From the NCBI GenBank assembly GCA_951812925.1, contig OX638371.1, positions 48,706,101-48,770,100 of the forward strand: DNA of 64,000 nucleotides. The letters run 5' to 3'. This stretch comes from Calliopum simillimum (taxonomy: Eukaryota > Arthropoda > Insecta > Diptera > Lauxaniidae). Positions 11,398 to 22,447 of the stretch are shown piece after piece; the first letter of the stretch is position 1; every line of letters starts with the position of its first letter. A program made the translations under genes and the position numbers. The notes below the pieces were generated by a model. It did no database searches. It saw only the letters and a program-made list of their open reading frames with translations, and was not told the origin of the DNA.

Positions 11398-14300
11398 CAC
11401 TGTGTGTAATTTTTTAAGTCATGGCAAAATAACAATATACGGACACCACTACGTGATAAAAGACTAAAAAAAAAAAGACCCGTGTCTCCCAATTTTTCCC
11501 AAAGTCCTCCACTTTTTTTTTTATGGGCCGCCAAAGATTTGGGGCCTCGGTATCATTTTCGTAAAAATGTGATCATTTTCTCAGGCTCATATCTTGCAAA
11601 CCGTTCAGAATTTCGATTTACTCTCTGAGGCAAAGTTGTAGCTCTTGTCATAAACAACAAAAACTGCGAACATATAAAATCAAAAAAACTTCACCTTCCA
11701 GATCAAAATCGCAAAAAACTTTAAAAAATTCGATTTTTTTTTACCTTTTTTCCCGTGTTCAGGTCCATAGGTAGCAAACCGTTCAAAATTCAAGGAAACA
11801 ATCAACTACAAAATTTTACCTAAGATCTCAATAAACAAATTTCTAGAACATATAAACTTCCTAGAGATGATTCTTAACACTGTTTAGGTAGCACCCAAAA
11901 GTGAAAAATTTGCCGAAAATTTTTTAATTTCATTTTTTTTACCTTTTTCTCCTGTTCAGGTCCATAGGTAGCAAACCGTTCAAAATTCAAGGAAACAATC
12001 AACTACAAAAATTTACCTAAGATCTCAATAAACAAATTTCTAGAACATATAAACTTCCTGGGAATTATTCTTAACACCGTTTTTTAATTTCATGTGTTTT
12101 TTATTTACTTCAACATTGAGATACTATGCTATCTATTACAAAAATATTAAAAAAAAGTATTCGTATTATGTTTATAATGTTGATGGCCCTGGACTTGCAA
12201 ATCGCGCTCTCTTAAGTTGTGGATCCAAATCGTCGTCCGAATCTGACTCTGATTCAGAACTTATGGTGTCCACAGGCACGTTGCTTCCAGACTGCCCTCC
12301 ATCATCAGCTCTTTCTTCTTCAAATACTTCATTAACATCATACAGGGTGATCTTGTGACTCCACCAACATACCTCTGCAAGCAATGCGTCGAGGTTTTTG
12401 CCTTTGTACCGTTTTTCCATGGGTAGGTAGTTTTTTGATAAAATCGTCAAAATGAAAATGAAGAAAATGCAGCTTTAATGTCATCGATGCGCCGATTATC
12501 TCAAAATAATGCAGCATTTCTTTCACCCATTCTCTTGCTTCCGGTTCCGCGTCTCGATCCCCTCCCAAGACTCTGGTGCATACACGCTGAAGGCAAATCC
12601 ATGCCATTGAATGATTTTCATCAAGCGATGAATCAAAGTTGCTCTTGAATAGCTTTCTAATGTCAGGGCCATTAAGTACGCCTGTTAAATGAAAACAAAA
12701 TATAAAGACAGAAAAGAAAACATTAACATAGTGTAAATAGTACAATTAGGTGAACAAAAATTCGTTTTAAATTTACTACAATACCTTTTTTAATTTTGTC
12801 ATCGCTACGCTTTGGGAAAACGCTTTTCAAATAGTCGAATGCGTTTGGACAATTTACAACGGCCACTTCGATGAATTTTTTAACAATTCCCAATTTTATG
12901 TGGAGCGGTGGCAGCAAGATGTCTTGAGTATTGTCAATTAAAGGTGCATTCTTCAGTCTATGTTGTTGTATTTGTTCATCCACACTTCCTCTTGGCCTCC
13001 ACGAATTACATTTGAATTGATTCAGAGGTGAGCGTGAATCCCAATTACAAAGAAAACAAAAGAATTTTGGGAAGCCGCCCTTATCGATGATCCCTTGCAA
13101 AATGTTGATGACCTTCAAATCACAGCAAATCTTCCATTTATTTTCGTAATATTTGATTTTTTCCATTATATCTTTCAATGTTTCATAGCTTTCTTTCATG
13201 TTGATACCCATTGCTAGCGGAATGGAAGGTTTTCGGTTCGACACATGCAACAACACTGCTTTCAAGCTTGAAACAGAACCATCAATAAATAATCTCCACT
13301 CACTAGCGATGTAGTTCATTCCCATTTTTACCACCAAAGCTTTTATATCGTTGCAGTAAGCGAACGAATTGTCATCATTTAGAGTGTAGAGCATCTGAAA
13401 TTCAGCTTGTCGTTTGCGGTACCCCGTAGAGTTAACATTAGCATGTGTGAGTTTTCTTTGCTTAAAAAAGCTGTCAAAAATATTGCAAGTCGCTGCGATA
13501 ATCCCAATATGGCCACAATGAAATCCACTTCCATTTGTGTTATTAGTTGTGGTCCATCTCTTCCCTGTTGGGGCTCATAATCGGTATCAAATGGATCTTC
13601 ATAAGTAACACCACTTGCTCTAGTCATTCCTGTACATTCTGTACTACGATCTGGAGTTGGCGGCCTTGGTGATACAAAATTTTCAGGTACAAGCACTGGT
13701 AGTGTGGCTGTTGCAGTTGCTTTATAAATTTTGATCTTCTCAGCATGTCGATTTAGACCACATGTGTAATTTACGCATGCATAGCAACTGGTTGCATCAT
13801 GATCACCTGGGCGATTAATCCAGTTTACCGGCTTACAATACTTCATAGTACCTCTGCCTACACTCAACCATGCCATGAGATTGTTATAACATTGGCGACA
13901 CACTGTATTAGGTGTGTAATTTTCACCGGTCAAGTCCACTTCGTCGAAAAACAATGTATATGCTCTTTTGAATTTACTAGTTAAAAGATTCTTTTCCTTC
14001 TGAAATCTTGTAGATGTTTTTTTTCTGGTTTGATGACCGCAAACGTAGCAAAATAAATCAATTTTTTCACACTGCATATTGAAATTGTCAGTTGCCAATG
14101 TTGTGTGCGAATTATGCAATAACACTTTCACTTTTTTTATTTTCACTGTTACTTTATAACTTTCACCGCTGAGCTCTCGTTGACGTCGCGCTGTGTAATG
14201 CCTCGATGTGAGCGTCGTGTCGCTTTTATATTGTGTGCTGCTGCTGTCGGTGCGTGATACCTAAGCGCTACCTAAACGGTCAATGCGGATGTTTGCTTCC

Positions 14301-15260
14301 AGGTAGTTTTTTGATAGAAGTTTTTTGATTTTATATGTTCACAATTTCATCTTTATGACAATGTGTTTCCAGGTATTTTTATATTTTGGCTTGTTTTTAT
14401 GTGAATTCAATGCAGATGTTTGCTTCCAGGTAGTTGTTTAATAGTTTGGAAACGGGAACTCACCCACCAGCTTGAGAATTTTTATTAGAATGCACTTACT
14501 ATCATTGAAGGTACAGTGCACTCACAAACTCGGCCTCTTCACTGACAATTATTTACAATCAACATTTTTGTTGAAAGTACTTTTGTTAGAAAAACCTCAC
14601 TATCTCCGGCCTTAGAAGTGTAAATGCGGAGTATTATACCTTAAAAAAAAGCTTGAAGTGTTGTCTTTTACGGAGTCTAGGAATAAATAAGTTTACTAGG
14701 GCTGTTTTTTGAGAAAACCAGATTTTTATTAAAAAGTGAGATTAAAAAATTTTCGGCAAATTTTTCACTTTTGGGTGCTACCTAAACAGTGTTAAGAATC
14801 ATCTCTAGGAAGTTTATATGTTCTAAAAATTTGTTTATTGAGATCTTAGGTAAATTTTTGTAGTTGATTGTTTCCTTGAATTTTGAACGGTTTGCTACCT
14901 ATGGACCTGAACACGGGAAAAAAGGTAAAAAAAAATCGAATTTTTTAAAGTTTTTTGCGATTTTGATCTGGAAGGTGAAGTTTTTTTGATTTTATATGTT
15001 CGCAATTTTTGTTCTTTATGACAAGAGCTACAACTTTGTCTCAGAGAGTAAATCGAAATTCTGAACGGTTTGCAAGATATGAGCCTGAGAAAATGATCAC
15101 ATTTTTACGAAAATGATACCGAGGCCCCAAATCTTTGGCGGCCCATAAAAAAAAAAGTGGAGGACTTTGGGAAAAATTGGGAGACACGGGTCTTTTTTTT
15201 TTAGTCTTTTATCACGTAGTGGTGTCCGTATATGGTTATTTTTTTTCGTGTTGCACTGTG
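11398..15260 (-). mobile_element. DNA transposon D (3.86 kb), TTA target duplication
   Basis: The element lies within an F arm and is flanked by TTA on both sides (11395-11397 and 15261-15263). Restoring a single TTA gives AACTTATCAATG against AACTTTTCAATG in the uninterrupted F copy at 59757. The ends are CACTGTGTGTAA at left and, as reverse complement, CACAGTGCAACACG at right. The latter resembles the F end CACTATACAAC. Subterminal inverted repeats of about 500 bp (11440-11930 and 14740-15235) flank a gene on the minus strand. The left arm holds a direct duplication of about 185 bp (the GTCCATAGGTAGCAAACCG blocks at 11762 and 11960). Its right part was later tandemly duplicated. Confidence 0.85.
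12172..14146 (-). pseudogene. Transposase-like gene of element D, one intron, decayed
   Basis: I recognise this as the protein family often left as uncharacterised in cnidarian and arthropod genomes, with PPLHIKLG and GPDIRKL signatures. I do not know an official superfamily name. Reading minus strand: an N-terminal Cys-rich part (CYVCG, CRQC, YACVNYTC) from MKIKKVKVLLHNSHTTL, then after a frame change near 13390 WRLFIDGSVSSLKAVLLH, a CCDLKV block, FFCFLCNWDSR, and LLPPLHIKLGIVKKFIEV. A clean 103-nt intron (12784-12682, AAG|GTATTG to AACAG|GC) joins DDKIKKG to VLNGPDIRKLF. Near 12450 a deletion and frame change removes the segment between HFHFDDF and MEKRYKGKN, where relatives carry a Glu-containing block. 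The tail is acidic (SESESDSDDD). The Asp residues in FIDGS and CCDLK plus the missing Glu would fit an RNase-H-like DDE nuclease; that is inference. Confidence 0.7.
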
Positions 15261-16272
15261 TTATCAATGAATTGAATACAACTTTTGCATTTTTCCATCG
15301 ATTTTCTTAAATAGTATTTTATTTGCCTAACAAATTTATAGACTATGATATAAAAATACAAAATGATTTTTAAAATTTTTTTTTCTTGTAAAAATCTGCA
15401 GTTGATTTAGACATTTTTGTAATTTTTTCGGAAAAATATACTCTTTTTTACAGAAATCAATTTATTTCATCGAAACTAACAAACCAGCCAAAAAGTGATG
15501 TGAGTATCATTTGTAGGTAATTTAATTACCTTTAATATGACATATTATTTGTTTGAATGCAAACATTGGTTCTTGAGATATTTGTATTTAAGTGGAACTA
15601 TCTTTTTTTTTTGGTCCAAAAACCGAAAATGACCGATATCTCGAAAACGACACGAAATAAAAAAAAAATGCGATTTTCGGAATCAGCAGCCCATTTTCCA
15701 TATAAAATGAGTAACGGCATTCGCTGGGAAAAAAATCATTTGTAAACTAGTGTTATTATTGTGTTAAAAAAATTATACCAATCCTTAATCTAATCGATCT
15801 CAAATTTTTGAATCATAAATCCTCAGATATAAGTAGATATTTTCACCAAGTTCATCATAATAGCATGTTATTGTTTTTTGTTTTGGTTCAGAAGGCATTG
15901 GGTAGCCCTTTATAACAAATAGTACCTGGATACCGATCCCTGCTCGGTCAACAATCTAATCTTATTATTTTAGTCGATGTTTTTATTCATAGCTATTTTT
16001 TGTTATGAAACTTGTATCTTTTCACTTCATGCTTTCAAAATGATAAGTAAGCCGATGAGAATAATAATAAGAAAAAACTCGGAATGTATCGAATGGTATA
16101 GAAAAATATCAAAAACTAAAATTTTTTATAGTGAAATAGTATGACTTAAATAAATAAATGGGATATGTCACGCACCCGAAATGTTTCGTATTTTGTATGG
16201 CGGCTGAAATATCTTATCTTCAAAGGATCATAACTCGGAAAATAAGAATACTATTAGAAAAAGTTGGATAAG
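14002..16272. repeat. Tandem duplication, unit 1 (2,271 bp)
   Basis: The unit runs from GAAATCTTGTAG inside the transposase gene of D to GGATAAGG beyond the end of the F arm. It is followed directly by unit 2. The joint shows the shared bases GAAATC, consistent with microhomology or unequal exchange. The two units are nearly identical over their length. Confidence 0.93.
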
Positions 16273-18867
16273 GAAATCTTGTAGATGTTTTTTTTCTGGT
16301 TTGATGACCGCAAACGTAGCAAAATAAATCAATTTTTTCACACTGCATATTGAAATTGTCAGTTGCCAATGTTGTGTGCGAATTATGCAATAACACTTTC
16401 ACTTTTTTATTTTCACTGTCACTTTATAACTTTCACCGCTGAGCTCTCGTTGACGTCGCGCTGTGTAATGCCTCGATGTATATATTGCCATTTATTTAAT
16501 TACTTTGAAATACATTTTGTCTTAATACTACATTACATTACATACATTCTTTCTTAACATACACACGTATTTATCTAAGAGTTTCTTAATTAGGTTTATA
16601 AATTTGTAAAAATAATACATATCTTATTCTACTACATAACATAAATTATAAAATACATTGTTTACATTGCGTTAATTTTTTCCGAAAAAATTTAAAAAAA
16701 GGAAATTTCATTATTTGTTTTTATACTTAAAACTAAACAATATCTTAAAACTACCTAAAACTATATAACAACAGATAGAGAACCCTTATTAATGCCTCGA
16801 TGTGAGCGTCGTGTCGCTTTTATATTGTGTGCTGCTGCTGTCGGTGCGTGATACCTAAGCGCTACCTAAACGGTCAATGCAGATGTTTGCTTCCAGGTAG
16901 TTTTTTGATAGAAGTTTTTTGATTTTATATGTTCACAATTTCATCTTTATGACAATGTGTTTCCAGGTATTTTTATATTTTGGCTTGTTTTTATGTGAAT
17001 TCAATGCAGATGTTTGCTTCCAGGTAGTTGTTTAATAGTTTGGAAACGGGAACTCACCCACCAGCTTGAGAATTTTTATTAGAATGCACTTACTATCATT
17101 GAAGGTACAGTGCACTCACAAACTCGGCCTCTTCACTGACAATTATTTACAATCAACATTTTTGTTGAAAGTACTTTTGTTAGAAAAACCTCACTATCTC
17201 CGGCCTTAGAAGTGTAAATGCGGAGTATTATACCTTAAAAAAAAGCTTGAAGTGTTGTCTTTTACGGAGTCTAGGAATAAATAAGTTTACTAGGGCTGTT
17301 TTTTGAGAAAACCAGATTTTTATTAAAAAGTGAGATTACAAAATTTTCGGCAAATTTTTCACTTTTGGGTGCTACCTAAACAGTGTTAAGAATCATCTCT
17401 AGGAAGTTTATATGTTCTAAAAATTTGTTTATTGAGATCTTAGGTAAATTTTTGTAGTTGATTGTTTCCTTGAATTTTGAACGGTTTGCTACCTATGGAC
17501 CTGAACACGGGAAAAAAGGTAAAAAAAAATCGAATTTTTTAAAGTTTTTTGCGATTTTGATCTGGAAGGTGAAGTTTTTTTGATTTTATATGTTCGCAAT
17601 TTTTGTTCTTTATGACAAGAGCTACAACTTTGTCTCAGAGAGTAAATCGAAATTCTGAACGGTTTGCAAGATATGAGCCTGAGAAAATGATCACATTTTT
17701 ACGAAAATGATACCGAGGCCCCAAATCTTTGGCGGCCCATAAAAAAAAAGTGGAGGACTTTGGGAAAAATTGGGAGACACGGGTCTTTTTTTTAGTCTTT
17801 TATCACGTAGTGGTGTCCGTATATGGTTATTTTTTTTCGTGTTGCACTGTGTTATCAATGAATTGAATACAACTTTTGCATTTTTCCATCGATTTTCTTA
17901 AATAGTATTTTATTTGCCTAACAAATTTATAGACTATGATATAAAAATACAAAATGATTTTTAAAATTTTTTTTTCTTGTAAAAATCTGCAGTTGATTTA
18001 GACATTTTTGTAATTTTTTCGGAAAAATATACTCTTTTTTACAGAAATCAATTTATTTCATCGAAACTAACAAACCAGCCAAAAAGTGATGTGAGTATCA
18101 TTTGTAGGTAATTTAATTACCTTTAATATGACATATTATTTGTTTGAATGCAAACATTGGTTCTTGAGATATTTGTATTTAAGTGGAACTATCTTTTTTT
18201 TTTGGTCCAAAAACCGAAAATGACCGATATCTCGAAAACGACACGAAATAAAAAAAAAAATGCGATTTTCGGAATCAGCAGCCCATTTTCCATATAAAAT
18301 GAGTAACGGCATTCGCTGGGAAAAAAATCATTTGTAAACTAGTGTTATTATTGTGTTAAAAAAATTATACCAATCCTTAATCTAATCGATCTCAAATTTT
18401 TGAATCATAAATCCTCAGATATAAGTAGATATTTTCACCAAGTTCATCATAATAGCATGTTATTGTTTTTTGTTTTGGTTCAGAAGGCATTGGGTAGCCC
18501 TTTATAACAAATAGTACCTGGATACCGATCCCTGCTCGGTCAACAATCTAATCTTATTATTTTAGTCGATGTTTTTATTCATAGCTATTTTTTGTTATGA
18601 AACTTGTATCTTTTCACTTCATGCTTTCAAAATGATAAGTAAGCCGATGAGAATAATAATAAGAAAAAACTCGGAATGTATCGAATGGTATAGAAAAATA
18701 TCAAAAACTAAAATTTTTTATAGTGAAATAGTATGACTTAAATAAATAAATGGGATATGTTACGCACCCGAAATGTTTCGTATTTTGTATGGCGGCTGAA
18801 ATATCTTATCTTCAAAGGATCATAACTCGGAAAATAAGAATACTATTAGAAAAAGTTGGATAAGGAA
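16273..18867. repeat. Tandem duplication, unit 2 with retroposon insert
   Basis: It repeats 14002-16272 and is 2,595 bp long. Removing the 310-bp retroposon and one 14-bp target copy leaves exactly 2,271 bp. It includes a second copy of the D transposase N-terminus (16402-16290), the D right end (to 17851), the F outer arm (17852-18344) and flank. The differences noticed are few single-base changes and short homopolymer changes. Confidence 0.93.
16480..16789 (-). mobile_element. Truncated non-LTR retroposon 3' end
   Basis: A 310-bp AT-rich insert is flanked by perfect 14-bp direct repeats TAATGCCTCGATGT (16466-16479 and 16790-16803). It is absent from unit 1. On the minus strand it reads like a LINE 3' untranslated region ending in AAATAAATGGCAATATAT. 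The long target duplication indicates target-primed insertion. It has no coding sequence. Confidence 0.8.
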
Positions 18868-19821
18868 GAGTGTAACTATTCGATGCTATTAATATAAAAG
18901 AATTTTGCCTTTTCTTGTAGCTATGCTGTAAGTCTGAACACAGCGTTTTCTTCAACTTCAAGCAAGGATATTTCAAAAACCTGCAGGTATAATGAAAGTT
19001 CTACTGATGAAGATGGATTCAGCGTCAAAAAGTACATAAGACTGCATATGGGCAAATCCCAAAAACTTTTAACATTTTGAAAAAAAAAAGAAGTCGTAAA
19101 AATTTTAAAGGCACATGGTTTTCTCGTTTTAAACCGCCAAGAGATGTGTTTTGGGAGTAAAAAATCGTTAACGTTAACCACTTAAGTTACGCGGCGTAAA
19201 AAATAAACCATTTTGAATGAAATAAATTATTTTGTTATTACTTTACAGTTTTATATCATATGTTAACGTTTTTTATGACCGTACACAGACAAGAATATGT
19301 TAATATGTTAAAAATATATTAATTTTAAGCAATTCTAAGTACTTTTTTTCTATAACTTTTTTTCGTAAAGTGCTTCGTTTTCGAGTTAAAAAATTAAACT
19401 ATTATTAAATTAAAAACACAATATATTTTTTAACTACAAATTAAAGCACTTGATGAAGAAATGTTATTTAAAAAAAGTGCTTATAATTGATTGAAGAATA
19501 TGTGTGAATTTTTTCAGAATTTTTGAAGCGATTTTTGGATTTTCAAAAATAAAAAAACAAAAATAAAAAATCCAAAAATAGTTTGATTGTGAAAAATCGA
19601 AAAATTCGTGTAGAATCAGCCAACGCCGCATTGTTTTATATTTGTACCACAATAGGAAGAAATGTTCACAAAACATTTCTTGAATGTCAAGATGATGTTT
19701 CTCGTGTGCCGTCGGTTTAAACGATTTTTCAGTCACATTTACGTTTTTTTGCCAATTTAGTTTTCGTAGATCTTTTCTGAATATTAAATTAGACCAAGTG
19801 TTAATTTGTTAATTAATTATT
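18868..19821. other. Intronic sequence, no gene recognised
   Basis: AT-rich. It carries one copy of the phrase ATGGGCAAATCCCAAAAACT (19047), shared with 48512 and, reversed, 20600. The minus-strand frames at 18921-19181 and 19464-19736 show no family resemblance. Confidence 0.4.
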
Positions 19822-20110
19822 ATTATAGGCTTCATTGGTCAGTGAAATAATATGTAAAAAATAGTAAAAACGACTATTTTACATTCACTCCCTACGTTTC
19901 GGCGATATGAATGTCACCTTCATCAGGGGTAGTTTATTAAATCTTTAGACAAAAAGAAAACAATATTTAAAACACAAACATTTTTGAAAAATGAAAACAA
20001 AAACTTACAGAAGAAATTACATTAAAAAACAGAAGCAAACAATTAAATTTATCAAAGATTTTAAATTTAAAAATTAAACACTGCCGGTGACTGAACGAAA
20101 TTTATAAGTT
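19822..20110 (-). mobile_element. Penelope-like element relic (pLTR only)
   Basis: It contains a hammerhead motif on the minus strand (19886-19933) in the setting typical of Penelope-like pLTRs. It differs in sequence from the element at 21511-24639. No reverse-transcriptase frame is recognisable next to it, so it seems to be a solo or truncated copy. Confidence 0.6.
19886..19933 (-). ncRNA. Hammerhead ribozyme motif (Penelope type)
   Basis: On the minus strand the core runs CCC-CTGATGA-AGGTG...CGCC-GAAA-CGTA-GGG. The canonical CUGAUGA and GAAA boxes surround a short stem II (GGTG with CGCC). Flanking CTACCC and GGGAG can form stem I, leaving a GUA cleavage triplet and a minimal stem III. 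Penelope-like retroelements are known to encode such minimal hammerheads. Activity is not shown by sequence. Confidence 0.75.
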
Positions 20111-20223
20111 TAAAGGGCAATATGATCTAGATCTTTTCTGTTTCAAAAAAGCAATCTAACCCCACCATGAAAATCCTGAAATTCTAGACGGCGTGGCTGT
20201 AAAGTTGTTTTAAAGACTAGCAT

Positions 20224-20620
20224 ATGAAAATTTTTGAAATCAACGGACGCTTCTTTAGCACCCTGTTGTTTTTTATAGAAGCTACGCACATATATTTGCA
20301 TTATCCTAAGGGGTATCGATTCAGTAGAGTTTTTACTGAAAACCAATATTCTAAAGTACACGGCGTGAGAACAGCATACAGATATAATCATAAAATATTA
20401 CAACAGACATGGCAAATTTGAATAAACTGATCATTCAAATGGTTATATCTATTCGTACAAGCTTCACATCAGATTTTTTGTCTCATAAACATGTTAGCAT
20501 ACACCTGTACAATGAAAATGATTCATATCCGTCATCTAAAATTGTATAAATTCAGCTCAGTATCTCTACTCAGTATACGGACGCGGGATGTTGAAAGTTT
20601 TTGGGATTTGCCCATATAAG
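20224..20620. repeat. Dispersed repeat X, inverted copy at 52395-52650
   Basis: The segment 20350-20590 is the reverse complement of 52395-52640, including ATTTGAATAAACTGATCATT, ATTCAGCTCAGTATC and GTATACGGACGCGGGA. The following TTTGGGATTTGCCCAT links it to the sequence left of the LINE at 48536, showing that family X was split there by that LINE. No coding function is assigned. Confidence 0.7.
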
Positions 20621-21175
20621 AATTAAAGAGTTCATTCCATTATTTTTGTGTCTGAGTTATTAACCAAAATTTTTATTTTGATAAAAAAATGGGCGGGGCA
20701 TAGGCTTCTTTTTACTATGCTTTAGATACTCTTGATCCAGATCCGCATACCAAATTTCATCAAAATTTGTTGTACCGTTTGCGAGAAATAGCATTTAATG
20801 TGCTTTACTTGTATGGGAGGTTCCACGTGCACTTTCGATATTTTGCCTACTTTCAGGTCGTAGGTGCCTAATAGCAAGTAGACTTCCTACAGTTAAATTC
20901 AGAAAGATTGCTTTAGTAGTTTTCTTTTTATAGCGCACTAAATTTTTGTGGGCGGTGCCACGCCCTTCAACGAGTTTGCATAATATAACGGCATATCACA
21001 TATTAATACTTGTTTGCAGACGTAACAGCTCCCAAATTTTCATCAACATTGTCGGAGTCGTTTTCGAGTAATATTGAATCAAAATTTTCAAGGGTTAAAA
21101 AGTGGGCGCGACACTTACTCGATCCCGCCCACTTTTCGTTTGTTACAAGGTATTATTAAGCAGTATCTAATGCGA
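20621..21175. repeat. Degenerate dispersed repeat hosting element E
   Basis: It contains TGGGCGGGGCATAGG, GTGGGCGGTGCCACGCCC and similar phrases of the old GTGCCACGCCC repeats. The repeat resumes at 29926 after element E, and joining 21175 to 29926 restores GCGATGCCACGCCCCCTGG. Confidence 0.6.
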
Positions 21176-21195
21176 TGCCACGCCAGAGATGGGCA

Positions 21196-21430
21196 CAGCT
21201 AGTTACTTTTGTAACTTGATACATTTTTGTTACTTGTTACTTTTGTATCAAGTATCAAAAAATTTTTTAGTTAATTGTTACTTTTGTATCAGTATCAAAA
21301 AAAAAATGTTGTTACTTGATACAAAAATAACAAGTAACTAAAAAAATTTCTGATACTTGATACAAAAGTAACAAGTAACCAAAAAATTTTTGATACTTGT
21401 TACAAAAGTAGCAAAATCACGAGTAACTAT
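21196..21430. repeat. Subterminal GTTACTTTTGTATCAAGTA repeats of E, left
   Basis: Units of TTACTTTTGTATCAAGTATC and its reverse complement alternate. They are mirrored at 29710-29910. Such subterminal arrays in hAT elements commonly bind the transposase; here that role is inferred. Confidence 0.8.
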
Positions 21431-21602
21431 ATGTATAAATAACATATATGTATAAATTAACATTTTTTAATGGTTTTCAGGACTGCCAACTGTTATTTAT
21501 TTTTATTTTGTATGAGTTTTTTTGCATCAATTTGTTGCATTGAGCTTGATGGTCACAAGATTTTAAAACGCTAAATAAAATTAAAACAATTTCATTCCGC
21601 TA

Positions 21603-21646
21603 TTTCCCAACGTTTCGCCTATTGGTTTTAGGCTTCCTCAGGGGTA
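21603..21646 (-). ncRNA. Hammerhead ribozyme motif in inverted pLTR
   Basis: This is the reverse complement of the motif at 24459-24500: CCC-CTGAGGA-AGCCT...AGGC-GAAA-CGTT-GGG. It lies in the inverted pLTR copy upstream of the Penelope ORF, so transcripts reading leftward would carry it. Confidence 0.75.
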
Positions 21647-21823
21647 TATTTTATTTGGAAGAAAAACTACAATGAAAATAAATTTTTTTAAAAAACATTT
21701 TTAACAAATGACACTTAGATAAATGCACTTACATTAAAATTTTACATCGATATCAATTAATTTAATGAAAAATAATTTAATAAAAACACAATAAAAACAT
21801 TAAACATTGAACATTTAAGACTA

Positions 21824-22447
21824 TTACAAGATAACACTATAACACTGACTAATATTATTATAGTCCTCCCTATCGTTCACAGCTGTTTTTGCATTTTGCC
21901 TTATTCTAAGGCTCTCCAACGTCATTCTTACATTATACCTCCGTTCTCTGTCTAATATTTTCGAATTTTCGAAATCAGCTGTGTGTTGAGTTGCTGTTAA
22001 ATGTTTAGCTAAAGCTGTGGTCTCTCTTTTGTGTTTTGCGTCTGCGTGGTGTTCGTTTAATCTTATGCCGAAAGCTCGTTTAGTTGTCCCTATGTAGATC
22101 GCATTGCACTTTTCCCTTTCTCCTCCGTTGCATTTTATTTCGTAAACGACGTTGTTCTCTTTTAATTTCTCGGTTTTATCTTTGTTGTTTGTAAATATCG
22201 ACGTAAGTGTTTTGTTTGGCTTGTATGCAAATGCTGCGTTCTCTTTCCTAATGTTTTTTACTGTTGTGTCATCCGTAAGTCTTGGTACATATGGTATGCT
22301 GAAATATTGTTTAGGGTGACCAGCAGCATCATTGTTTCTTAAGTCCGGTTGAGGATTTTGTATATTTCTTAGATTTTTATTTATAAGATGGTTGATTAAT
22401 TTTGGTGGGTAGTTGTTTTTGTGTAAAATTTTTTTGAGTTTTTCAAT
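21824..22447 (-). pseudogene. Inverted partial copy of Penelope ORF C-terminus
   Basis: The minus strand encodes the same C-terminal part as the forward ORF, from ENIEKLKKILHKNNYPPK-like sequence through YIGTTKRAFGIRLNEH to CYSVIL. It includes the whole GIY-YIG domain but no reverse transcriptase. Two residue differences from the forward copy were noticed (VVYEIK against VIYEIK; EHHADAK against EHQADAK). It starts at the inversion junction near 22447. Confidence 0.9.

Larger units (their letters stand above)
11022..15752 (+). mobile_element. Family F right arm, interrupted by element D
   Basis: The segment 11022-11397 followed by 15264-15752 reproduces, in order, the right arm of the complete F palindrome (59370-60239): GGTCAAAATGACCCAC, CAGTGGATTAAAAAACTTC, TTGGTAACTT, then TCAATGAATTG, AAATCAATTTATTTC, ACCGATATCTCGAAAACGAC, CAGCAGCCCATTTT and the terminus AACTAGTG followed by TTA. 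The left arm is absent, so this copy is truncated. Element D sits between the two pieces with a TTA duplication. Confidence 0.82.

Noticed and set aside
19464..19736. Minus-strand 90-codon frame in AT-rich sequence
   Set aside because: Low-complexity Phe/Lys composition, no recognisable domain and no context supporting a gene.
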